Assembly: GCF_000255655.1 (NCBI RefSeq)
Contig: NZ_JH636434.1
Span: 2,758,572 to 2,822,571 of the forward strand
Direction of reading: 5' to 3'
From: Schlesneria paludicola DSM 18645
GTDB lineage: Bacteria > Planctomycetota > Planctomycetia > Planctomycetales > Planctomycetaceae
Length of the DNA stretch: 64,000 nt
Shown: positions 19,423 to 27,394 of the stretch, piece after piece
How positions within the stretch are numbered: the first letter of the stretch is position 1
Layout of the letters: each line of letters starts with the position of its first letter
Position numbers and translations under genes: made by a program
The notes under the pieces: generated by a model
What the model saw: only the letters and a program-made list of their open reading frames with translations
What the model was told of the DNA's origin: nothing
Databases searched by the model: none

Positions 19423-20889
19423 CTACTTGGCGGGGGTGACGTTGATTCGCAGCGTCTTCATGAATGGGTGCTTGCAACTGGCACTGCGAGCACTCAGTAC
19501 GATTGGCTCAAGCGTTGACGTCGGCAAGCTTTCGCCCGTCCAGTTAATCGTAAAGCACTTCGACTTGTTCGGTACCGGGCCATTCGTCGTTTGCACACTC
19601 ATTCCGTCAGGAAACGTCGGTTGCTCGAAATGCACGACATCATCGGGAGGGCCCTCGATCAAGTACGTGAGACGAATCGTTCCCCCCAATTCCAATTGCA
19701 GTGGCACACTTTCATCAACTTGCTGTCCGTACACGTGCCCGTGTTCGTACGTCAAAACGGGATATGCGGGGGTTTGCCCGGCCGAGTACACGAAGAGTGC
19801 GACCGCAGCGAGCGTCGCAAGCAACACGACCATGCCCGCCCCTGCCAGCAACAGGCCCCGGGGAAATTGGGATGGACGAACAACAGGTCGTGATTGCGGC
19901 AGCGCTCCGGAAGCGAAGTGGCTGTAATTGGACGTGTTCCTGGCTGATGTTCGAAACGTGTCAGTCAAACGCTGTGGCTCATTTGCCGGGACAATTTGGC
20001 TCATCGCGTTCAGAAATCGCTGACGCAACTCCGCCATGCTCTGTGGACGACATGCCGGATCCTTTTCGAGACACTGCAAAACCAACTCTTCGAGTTCTAC
20101 GGGGTAGATCGCCTCTCCGTTGACCTCGGTGAATCTCGGAGCGGGATTTCTGACAATGGCACTGAGACATTCAGCGAGGGCAAGGTGTGAAGAATCGGCC
20201 TGTGGAAACGGGACACGGCCCGTCATCATTTGATATAGAATCACTCCGAACGCGTAGATGTCTGACAACGTCGTCGCTCGCGGTTGTCTCGACAACAATT
20301 CCGGGGCCATGTACTCGGCGGTTCCAGCACCATCTTGTGTGTGGTTTCGTTGGGTGCCTTCGGAATCGAGCTTCGCGGCAATCCCAAAATCCAATAGTAC
20401 AAACTTACTTTTGTCGATCAGCAACCCCGATTTGCCGCTGTATCCTCGTAGGATGATATTGCGCGGTTTCAAGTCTCGGTGAATCAAGTTGTCATCATGA
20501 GCGTGCGCGAGTGCATCCCCCACCTCGCTCACGAATTTGAGGAGCTGCGCGTCCGTCAGTCGGCTGCCTTGTCTCTTGAATAATTTCTCAAGGTCTTCAC
20601 CTTCGAGATATTCCATCACCAGATAGGCCAGGCCATTGTCGCTGCCAAAGTCGGTCACCTGGACGATATGGTTGTGCTTGACCTCGGCCGCCAGTCGCGC
20701 TTCTTTCATGAATTCGCGCGACGACATCCCGACCTTCACGGCCACCGCCTGATTGAATTTGCGATCTGTGCCTTTATAGACCGCCCCAAATCCGCCGCGA
20801 TCAATGAATTCCTCAAGCAGATAGCGGCCATCGAGATCGCGGCCAACCAAGTCTTCAAGGTCATCAATCTGAAGTTCGCAAGTCGTCAT
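19423..20889 (-). CDS. Membrane-anchored Ser/Thr protein kinase (PknB type)
   Basis: A 488-residue Hanks-type kinase. The catalytic domain (~22-290) is intact: glycine loop GGFGAVYKG, Lys52 in VAVKV, HRDLKPRN with catalytic Asp139, DFG at 167-169, and YMAPELL in the activation segment. After a ~50-residue linker comes one transmembrane helix (~348-370, GLLLAGAGMVVLLATLAAVALF). The ~110-residue extracytoplasmic tail is not a PASTA repeat and is unrecognised. It probably senses an envelope signal and phosphorylates cytoplasmic targets. No cognate phosphatase adjoins. It is transcribed alone, with its promoter in the 530-bp gap upstream. Confidence 0.94.
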   Translation of the reverse strand: MTTCELQIDDLEDLVGRDLDGRYLLEEFIDRGGFGAVYKGTDRKFNQAVAVKVGMSSREFMKEARLAAEVKHNHIVQVTDFGSDNGLAYLVMEYLEGEDLEKLFKRQGSRLTDAQLLKFVSEVGDALAHAHDDNLIHRDLKPRNIILRGYSGKSGLLIDKSKFVLLDFGIAAKLDSEGTQRNHTQDGAGTAEYMAPELLSRQPRATTLSDIYAFGVILYQMMTGRVPFPQADSSHLALAECLSAIVRNPAPRFTEVNGEAIYPVELEELVLQCLEKDPACRPQSMAELRQRFLNAMSQIVPANEPQRLTDTFRTSARNTSNYSHFASGALPQSRPVVRPSQFPRGLLLAGAGMVVLLATLAAVALFVYSAGQTPAYPVLTYEHGHVYGQQVDESVPLQLELGGTIRLTYLIEGPPDDVVHFEQPTFPDGMSVQTTNGPVPNKSKCFTINWTGESLPTSTLEPIVLSARSASCKHPFMKTLRINVTPAK

Positions 20890-21422
20890 GAAAGCGCCCT
20901 GTCACTCGGAGCAGATACGGATTTCGAATGCTTCATCCCCAAAGGCCGCGTCCACAAGGACGCCCCTTTGACGCGCCAACCGGCTAGGGTCACGCGGCGA
21001 GCCAACCGGCGTCGCGGCGCTACTGTTGAAGTCGACGCTCGCATCCATGGACGATGGCGACCATGAACATCCCGATCAGCACGCCCTCAAAAGGCTCCCG
21101 GCTGAAACCTATCTCAATATTTCCAACAGGAGATACGGGAATTGGGAAAAGCCTCACGCCTCGCATCCGCGGCATGGCGAATTTGTCGCGTTCACAACGG
21201 ACGGCGCTGCACAGCCTGCCCGCAAAAAGAGAAAAATCATCACAACTGTACCGATCGGACGCGCGATGTGAGAGCTGCGATTCTGACATGCGAGCGAATG
21301 CGACAAAAAGAGACGCCCGCAAATGTAGTCAGGCGCCCCATTGAAGGGCGCCTGACGGGAAATCCATCTGCCAATTCCGACGCAACATCGGCCGGAACTC
21401 GGACAGGCATTGAATCAAAACA
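20890..21422. other. Intergenic region upstream of the kinase gene
   Basis: About 530 bp without a supportable gene. A short direct repeat containing GCCAACCGGC occurs twice within ~35 bp near 20970-21010. A hairpin at 21328-21356 probably marks the end of the efp transcript. Otherwise nothing recognised. Confidence 0.4.
21328..21356 (-). terminator. Hairpin after efp (weak terminator candidate)
   Basis: A perfect 11-bp GC-rich stem (21328-21338 with 21346-21356) and 7-nt loop lie 67 bp beyond the efp stop codon. There is no T-run on the minus-strand side, so intrinsic termination is uncertain. Confidence 0.45.
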
Positions 21423-21995
21423 TCACGTGCATCGACGACGAAACTCACCACTTTCGGTGTCGATTTCGATTTTATCACCGATTTCGACGAACTGAGTGAC
21501 CTGTAGTTCGTGCTTCGAATCCTTGAGGATTGCGGCCTTCGTGATCTTTCCCGAGGTATCGCCACGCACCACCGGTTCGGTGTATTCGACTTCGCGAATG
21601 ATAATCTTTGGCAGCACTACCGAAATGGGGCGACCTTCGTAGAAGGTGACTTCGCAGACATCGGTCATGTCCGGCACCAGATACTTCTCCAGGTCCGAGA
21701 TGGTTTCCGCGTCGATTTCGTACTGGTTGAATTCGGCATCGACAAAGACGTGGTTCGGCGGTGCGAAGTAGGAGTAAGTGCACTCCTTCTTTTCCAACAT
21801 CACGCCTTCGACTTTTTCGTCAGCCTTATAGACCAGCTCGGAAACCCGGTTGGTCATCAGGTTTTTGACTTTCAGCTTGACCACGGCTGCGTTACGGCCC
21901 GACTTGTTGTACTGAGCCTTGATCACAATCACAGGGTTGTTGTCAATGATGATAACATTGCCCGATTGCAATTCGCCGACGATTTTAACACTCAT
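21423..21995 (-). CDS. efp: Translation elongation factor P, arginine-tip type
   Basis: EF-P rescues ribosomes stalled at polyproline stretches. The 190-residue product has the three-domain length and motifs (YSYFAPPNHVFVDAEFNQYE; AYTEP-like VEYTEPVVRGDTSGK; IEIDTESGEF). The tip loop reads FNKSGRNAAVVK-like (YNKSGRN), placing Arg34 where E. coli has its modified Lys. This is the arginine type seen in Pseudomonas and Neisseria, which is activated by rhamnosylation, and the upstream gene encodes the matching EarP. An open frame extends 94 codons further upstream, but the ATG at 21995 matches the conserved N-terminus. It follows earP by 88 bp on the same strand. Confidence 0.96.
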   Translation of the reverse strand: MSVKIVGELQSGNVIIIDNNPVIVIKAQYNKSGRNAAVVKLKVKNLMTNRVSELVYKADEKVEGVMLEKKECTYSYFAPPNHVFVDAEFNQYEIDAETISDLEKYLVPDMTDVCEVTFYEGRPISVVLPKIIIREVEYTEPVVRGDTSGKITKAAILKDSKHELQVTQFVEIGDKIEIDTESGEFRRRCT

Positions 21996-22083
21996 GAGAC
22001 TTGTCCAATGTGACCTTCGAAGTGAAAAACTCGCATCTTCCCACTGTGAAAATGATGCACGGAAATGCACGCCGGCACTGACC

Positions 22084-23208
22084 TCATTTTTCACGCACGA
22101 AGCGCACCAGATTGTGGGCGAGATCCCCCAATCGGTCAAGTTGCCCGACCCAGTCTTTGCTGTGCCGTCGTACAGATTGTCGTCTGGCCGCGAATTCCGA
22201 CCAGTCCGAACCCGCATCGCCCAGACCGTTCCACGATCGCCAAATCGAGCGAACAGCCTGTTCGTCAGGAAATCCATCGAGATATCTTATCAGAAATGCA
22301 TCTAGTTTCACGAGATGCGCGCCATCGTCTTGCGGATAAATTTGCCAGACAAACGGTTTTTGTGCCCATTGCGCCCGAATAAATGACTCTTCACCGCGGA
22401 CGAAATTGACGTCGCACGCCCAAAGCAACCGGTCGTAGTCCTCGGGACCCAGAAACGGCAACCCATGCACAGTCAACGAGCCCCTGCTGATCGTCGTTCC
22501 CGGCGAAACCATCTCGCCCAACCATTCTGAAACATGCTCCGTCGCCAGGCCGGCGGTGACGAACAATCGAACTGGCTGAGTTCCCTGTTCCCAGCAATCC
22601 AGAAGCCCCGGCAGCGATGGGTTGGGGTAGCAGAACAGCGAGACCCGCAATTCGTCATTAGCCCCGGGAACGATTCCCAGTTCCTGCCAGAAGGCGCTGA
22701 CGGCTGGCGCATCAAACGCCGCCCGTTGTTCAAGAAGCGTTCGCTCGCGAAGTAGCCCGCCGGTCTGCGGCGTGAATCCCGGGAAAAAGAAATACTTCTT
22801 GACCAATGAGCCGGGTTGAGGTGACGCCAGTTCGTGACACCCCTCCACCCACTCTTCGGCACTCAAATATTCCAGGTTGATCCAGATCGGGGGGGCGGCC
22901 CGCTGCGACATCGCATGCACGTAGCAAGCGGGAAGTTCACACGCGAACGCCTCAATCACCACATCTGCCGGCTCGACCTCGGGAAAATCTGGATGCCAAT
23001 GATGAACCTCAATGGACTCGATCAATTGGACCGGGGCATCCGCGTCGACAGATGCGTTCAGTTGAGCGAACGTCTGGAGGCAATCCACCCACAACCGCAC
23101 CTTGAAATGGTATTCACTCGAAAGCTGCCTGGCCAATCGCCAACAAGTTCCGATGTCACCGAAATTGTCGACGACGCGACAAAAAAGATCCCAACGCTCA
23201 ACGTTCAT
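22084..23208 (-). CDS. earP: EF-P arginine rhamnosyltransferase EarP
   Basis: EarP moves rhamnose from dTDP-L-rhamnose onto the tip arginine of EF-P. The 374-residue protein carries the family hallmarks: N-terminal WDLFCRVVDNFGDIGTCWRL (nucleotide-sugar pocket and catalytic Asp region), a central PPIWINLEYLSAE-W block, YFFFPGFTPQTGGL, and C-terminal FVRGEESFIRAQW-KPFVWQIYPQ. All parts of the GT-B fold are present and length matches. The ATG at 23208 is preferred over the in-frame TTG two codons upstream. It lies just before efp on the same strand, the arrangement expected for a modification pair. dTDP-rhamnose synthesis genes are not in this window. Confidence 0.95.
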   Translation of the reverse strand: MNVERWDLFCRVVDNFGDIGTCWRLARQLSSEYHFKVRLWVDCLQTFAQLNASVDADAPVQLIESIEVHHWHPDFPEVEPADVVIEAFACELPACYVHAMSQRAAPPIWINLEYLSAEEWVEGCHELASPQPGSLVKKYFFFPGFTPQTGGLLRERTLLEQRAAFDAPAVSAFWQELGIVPGANDELRVSLFCYPNPSLPGLLDCWEQGTQPVRLFVTAGLATEHVSEWLGEMVSPGTTISRGSLTVHGLPFLGPEDYDRLLWACDVNFVRGEESFIRAQWAQKPFVWQIYPQDDGAHLVKLDAFLIRYLDGFPDEQAVRSIWRSWNGLGDAGSDWSEFAARRQSVRRHSKDWVGQLDRLGDLAHNLVRFVREK

Positions 23209-23400
23209 GGCCAATAAGGTTTCGTTTCAAAAAAGCCGCCGTGCTGCAGCCATCGTGGCCCTCAACCCGGCTGAGGCGATCAGCAGTCTATCGGACGTGA
23301 GACATTTTATCTCGCAATTGCCCTTGTTCGCGTTTTTGAGTTCGATTACATGTTTGCGGAACCAAATTTGGTTAATCAAACAACGAAGGAGGGGGGGCGA

Positions 23401-23784
23401 ATGAGTCGACCGGCGCAAAAGGATTTGACCGAGCGGGAACTGCAATTAATGCACGTCTTCTGGGACGGCAACGAGATGACAGCCATTGAGGCCCGTGATC
23501 GACTGGCCGAGAAGGGGACCGATCTAGCCTACGTCACCGTGGCGAACCTGGTCCGGATTCTGATCGAGAAAGGGGCGCTCAGCGCAACCAATGACGAGCG
23601 ACCATTCACCTACGCGCCAGTTCGTTCCCGCGAAGAGGTGTCGCGCGGATTTGTCGGCGATCTGATCGACCGAGTCTTCGGAGGCTCACGCGAAAAGATG
23701 CTGGTTCATCTGCTCGGCGGCAATCGCCGTCTCACTGCAGCGGAACGAAAGCTGTTGGAACAGATCCTGGAGGACCAGCCATGA
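23401..23784 (+). CDS. BlaI/MecI/CopY-family transcriptional repressor
   Basis: A 127-residue winged-helix repressor: LTERELQLMHVFWDG opening helix, YVTVANLVRILIEKGAL recognition region, then the helical dimerisation tail (VGDLIDRVFGGSREKMLVHLL). In known systems such proteins repress their own operon until cleaved after BlaR1/MecR1 signalling. An upstream in-frame ATG exists at 23350, but the ATG at 23401 has a near-perfect AAGGAGG 9 nt ahead. Its stop overlaps the start of the M56 peptidase gene by 4 bp, so the two are co-translated as a sensor-repressor pair. No beta-lactamase gene is in the vicinity. Confidence 0.92.
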   Translation: MSRPAQKDLTERELQLMHVFWDGNEMTAIEARDRLAEKGTDLAYVTVANLVRILIEKGALSATNDERPFTYAPVRSREEVSRGFVGDLIDRVFGGSREKMLVHLLGGNRRLTAAERKLLEQILEDQP

Positions 23785-26099
23785 ATGATGTGATCTCGAC
23801 GATGACCTGGTGTGCCTTGCAGGTCAGCCTGCTGGCTTTGATTGGTGTCACGATTGCCTCGCTCATTGCCCGTCGCTCCGCGCCACTGGCCTGCTCGGTC
23901 CTGTTTTCTGCCGCGAGTACCGCGGCGGTACTGACCGTGCTGGCCCCCTTGCCGATTCACAGTCTATTCGTCGTTAACGCGGGCCGCGACTCGCTCGAGC
24001 ACGACGCGGCTCAAAGTCGTTCAGCGCAGTTGTCATTGTCGATTTCCGATTCCAAGACGGCGGCGGCGACATTGGAGTCGACGGCTCATCTGATGTTCGA
24101 TCCAAGGGGACTGCTCGTCGGGTTGCAATCCGTCGCCCGACGTGTGGAGATACTCGAAGAACAACATCGTCCCATCGTGTACGGGAGCAGCCTGCTTTTG
24201 CTGGCGATGATCTCGCTGGGTTTATTGCGACTCACAGCCGAGGTGCTGCATGTCCTGCGAACGCGTCGCGCCAGCATGGCACTGGACAATGCGGCGTTGC
24301 TCGGTGAAGTCAACGTCGCCGCGACGAATCTGGGATGCCGAATGGTTCCAGATGTGCGAGTCCATCCCGAGTTCAGTGACGCTGCCATCATCGGCTGGTT
24401 TCGACCAATGCTGATCCTGCCGCGCGAGTGGGATGAGTGGACCGCCTGCGAGCAACGCGCGGTGATCACACATGAAATTGCCCATATCGTCCGTCATGAC
24501 GCTCCCTGGCGAATGATGGCATCGTGCGTCCTGGCCATGCATTTCTACAACCCGATCGTCCACTGGCTGCTCCGCCGCGCAGTGCTCTATCAGGAATTGT
24601 CGACCGATCAGATGGCGGCCGAAGTGATGGGCCGACGAGACTATCTACGGTCGTTATCGAGTCTGGCGATCCGACGGGATGACCAATGGGGGCGAAATGT
24701 TTCACCCCGCATTCTGCCGGTGTTTTCGGGACATTTGATCAAGAGGATCAAAGTGTTGCATTCCAAGGAAGGAATCCGAGCAATGAACAGTCGAAGAGGA
24801 CGAACGGCCGCATCCGCAGTGATTTCCGCAGCGTTTCTGGTGGCTGGGTTGGCAGCAATCGCCACGCGGGGAATCGCTCAATCACCACCTGACGAATCGA
24901 AACCGAAACTGACAGTGCAGCCGGTTTCGACCAGAGGAAACCTCAACATCTCGAGACCAACAACACCCCGAACGGCGAATGAGATGTTTCACCGTCAGCC
25001 ACTCGATCCCGAGACAGTGGGATCATCAAATCCTTACGGGATGGTGGTCATTCGGGTCCGCGAACTGTTTGAGAACCCCGCCATGCAGCCCTACCGCGCT
25101 GCGTTAAATGACATTTTTTCATCACAGTTCGCCGCCGCAGCGAAGTTAAAAACAGCACCGGCCATCAATGTTGATACGATCGAGTGGATCGCGGCAAGGC
25201 CTTGCTTTACCACCAAATCTGCCACGGACACGACCAAGTCAAAGGTCATGTTTGGAGCAGGCGGATTCATCATTAAGCTGAATCAACCTCTCGATTTGAA
25301 CCACTGGATCAATCAGAACGCCATCGAGATTTCAAAGTTTACATTGGAATGCGATCAACCTAGTCAAACGATGGATGTCTATCAATTTACGTCGGCGGTC
25401 TTAGGCCCGGTTCCAATTCAATTTTGGATGCAAGATCCGTTGACGATTCAGATCAGTTCGAAGGGAACTGCGATCACCGCTGACACAAAATTGTCGGACT
25501 TGGATTTATCCCCCAAACCACCATTATCGACATCGAACGTGACCATCACGAATTTCGTGCCTGGAGCCACCGAAACCAATTCATGGGCAGAGCCCTGGAA
25601 CCGTATCGACGGCGGATTGTTCAGTGTCGTCATGCCTAAGTGCGACAACAGCGGAGCCCTGGCCGACTTCAAGAATCGCGCGGACCTCCAAACAGAGTCC
25701 TATCGATCAATCGGACGACGATACGAAGAACTCTGTGCACTCTGCTTGATGACCGGGATATCCCTCGATATCGCTCGAGAAACGCCCCAAGTCAGCATTC
25801 GTGTCAGCATGGTTCACTCGTCACCGGAATCGGCCGCCAAGTCTGAGGGCAATCTGAAAGCACTCCTTGAACTTTGGCAGACCGAACTTACCGAATACTT
25901 GAACCGCAGTGGAAACGAACCTGATCGAATGAGCAGCTTCGTGCAAGTTGAGCTCATGAAATCGCTCTTCGAAGCGGCATCATACGAGATCAATAAAGTG
26001 GACGATGCCTCAACGGAATTACGGATCAACGCATCGGTGCCTTTTGCAAAACTTTTCGCTGCAGCCGTCGTTTCCGATAAGGTTGAGAAGGTCGACTAA
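23781..26099 (+). CDS. BlaR1-type M56 membrane metalloprotease with long C-terminal extension
   Basis: A 772-residue protein. Transmembrane helices lie near 13-32, 38-57, 131-150 and 335-357. The M56 zinc site H231-E-I-A-H235 sits in VITHEIAHIVRHD, with a downstream YQELSTDQMAA motif supplying the third ligand region. In BlaR1/MecR1 the C-terminal sensor binds beta-lactam; here the ~400 residues after the last helix do not show SxxK/SxN/KTG penicillin-binding motifs that I can find and are unrecognised, so the signal is unknown. The protease would cleave the co-encoded BlaI-like repressor, directly or indirectly. Start overlaps the repressor stop (ATGA). Confidence 0.87.
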   Translation: MNDVISTMTWCALQVSLLALIGVTIASLIARRSAPLACSVLFSAASTAAVLTVLAPLPIHSLFVVNAGRDSLEHDAAQSRSAQLSLSISDSKTAAATLESTAHLMFDPRGLLVGLQSVARRVEILEEQHRPIVYGSSLLLLAMISLGLLRLTAEVLHVLRTRRASMALDNAALLGEVNVAATNLGCRMVPDVRVHPEFSDAAIIGWFRPMLILPREWDEWTACEQRAVITHEIAHIVRHDAPWRMMASCVLAMHFYNPIVHWLLRRAVLYQELSTDQMAAEVMGRRDYLRSLSSLAIRRDDQWGRNVSPRILPVFSGHLIKRIKVLHSKEGIRAMNSRRGRTAASAVISAAFLVAGLAAIATRGIAQSPPDESKPKLTVQPVSTRGNLNISRPTTPRTANEMFHRQPLDPETVGSSNPYGMVVIRVRELFENPAMQPYRAALNDIFSSQFAAAAKLKTAPAINVDTIEWIAARPCFTTKSATDTTKSKVMFGAGGFIIKLNQPLDLNHWINQNAIEISKFTLECDQPSQTMDVYQFTSAVLGPVPIQFWMQDPLTIQISSKGTAITADTKLSDLDLSPKPPLSTSNVTITNFVPGATETNSWAEPWNRIDGGLFSVVMPKCDNSGALADFKNRADLQTESYRSIGRRYEELCALCLMTGISLDIARETPQVSIRVSMVHSSPESAAKSEGNLKALLELWQTELTEYLNRSGNEPDRMSSFVQVELMKSLFEAASYEINKVDDASTELRINASVPFAKLFAAAVVSDKVEKVD

Positions 26100-26182
26100 T
26101 CTCCGTCTTGGGCAACAAGGCGTCTCAAGCGACATTTCAATCGATCGAACGCGTCGCGGCCACGAGTCCGCTCCTAACCCCG

Positions 26183-27229
26183 TCAGCGTTTCGAAATCGG
26201 GACGAACTTTTGAGCCCGTTCGCCGTAGATGTCCCCGACGTACACGTTGCCCTTGGAGTCCTGAGCGATGCAGTGGGCGCCCACTGTTTCTCCAGGCTTC
26301 AATCGCGACGTATCGGGGACGTCCTTATTGGTGCCGATGTCTCCCAACGGCAACATCCACGTTTGCAGCACGCGACCGTTGGTGGCAAACCGCATAAAGA
26401 CCTGGTCCTTGTACTCGGGATAAACTCCGTGACGGTACCACCAATGCGGAGACGATCCACAAACCCACAATTGATCGTCCTTCGTGACCGACAGCCCCCA
26501 CGGCATGAGCACATTCGACCATTGATCGAGGAACTTTCCATCCTGATCAAAGAGTTGAATCCGACCGCTATTGCGATCGGCGATGTACAGGACACCTTTC
26601 GAATCAACCACGATCGCATGTGGCAGCACGAACTGACCGGGATTGGGTCCCGCCGCTCCGAACGTCTTCACATACTGGCCCTCTTTCGTGAAATGCACGA
26701 CCCGACGATTGCCGTAGCCGTCCGTGACGAAGATGTCTCCTGCCGGAGTCACCACCATGTCGGTTGGCATATTGAAATGGGTCTCGTCCTGGCCTTTCTC
26801 TCCGCGCGTGCCCAAAACCATCAATACCTTGCCTTCGGGCGAGAATTTTTGGACGACATGCAGACCAAAGTCGGCAACCCAGACATTGCCCTCTGGATCA
26901 ATCCGCATCTGATGCGGATTCAAGAACTGCTCCTTACCCCACGTCCGGACAAATTCGCCGTCAGCGGTATAGACCTGGACCGGGTCAGGACCTTTTCGAA
27001 AGAACCAGACTTGGTCCTGGGCATCCACCGCCAGCCCCGAAACCCAGCCCTTGCCGCTGACATGGTCCGGCCGCTTCGGCCATGCCGGATCAACGTCAAA
27101 TTCTGTCACAACGGGATCGTCGTCTTTGGCCGCCCAGGTTGGCGCGGCAATCAACGCCACGGCCAAGAGACTCAAAACAAAAAACGCGTTCCGAACAAAG
27201 CAGCGATCAAAGAAGGAGCAGACGATCAC
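26183..27229 (-). CDS. Exported NHL-repeat propeller protein (peptidyl-alpha-hydroxyglycine lyase-like)
   Basis: A ~348-residue exported protein with a hydrophobic signal segment (AFFVLSLLAVALIAAPTWAA). It carries six or so NHL blades: GLAVDAQDQVWFF, PHQMRIDPEGNVWVADFGLHVVQKF, PTDMVVTPAGDIFVTDGYGNRRVV, PHAIVVDSKGVLYIADR, and a closing blade GAHCIAQDSKGNVYVGDIYGERAQKF. The blade pattern and VTDGYGN motif resemble peptidylglycine alpha-amidating lyases, but activity is not shown. The reading frame opens with TTG at 27247; a GTG at 27229 after GGAG is preferred, though the choice is uncertain. It is probably transcribed alone; a stem-loop repeat lies just upstream. Confidence 0.83.
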   Translation of the reverse strand: MIVCSFFDRCFVRNAFFVLSLLAVALIAAPTWAAKDDDPVVTEFDVDPAWPKRPDHVSGKGWVSGLAVDAQDQVWFFRKGPDPVQVYTADGEFVRTWGKEQFLNPHQMRIDPEGNVWVADFGLHVVQKFSPEGKVLMVLGTRGEKGQDETHFNMPTDMVVTPAGDIFVTDGYGNRRVVHFTKEGQYVKTFGAAGPNPGQFVLPHAIVVDSKGVLYIADRNSGRIQLFDQDGKFLDQWSNVLMPWGLSVTKDDQLWVCGSSPHWWYRHGVYPEYKDQVFMRFATNGRVLQTWMLPLGDIGTNKDVPDTSRLKPGETVGAHCIAQDSKGNVYVGDIYGERAQKFVPISKR

Positions 27230-27255
27230 GGTTCGGTTCTCCAGCAATGATGTAA

Positions 27256-27354
27256 CAGCCTGTTGAAGTCAGGGGGACAGGCACCTTGGCGTTGACGATG
27301 TCATGGCGTTTTTTAAAGCTAGCAGGAGCCAGTCCCCGTTACTTCAACAGACTG
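27256..27354. repeat. Long inverted-repeat element, family C
   Basis: 30-bp arms at 27256-27285 and 27325-27354 match in inverse with five mismatches and enclose a 39-bp loop. The left arm includes CTGTTGAAGT and GGGGGACAGGCACC; the right arm includes the complement-like GGAGCCAGTCCCC and ACTTCAACAG. It lies in the 148-165 bp between two same-strand genes. There is no T-tract after the stem, so it looks like a small dispersed palindromic element rather than a simple terminator. Confidence 0.8.
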
Positions 27355-27394
27355 GTAAGACACAGCAACGACGAACACGATCGACGAGGCCGAT

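Noticed and set aside
26108-27250. Open frame (380 codons) on the plus strand opposite the NHL-repeat gene
   Set aside because: The minus-strand product shows regular NHL blades; the plus-strand translation shows none.
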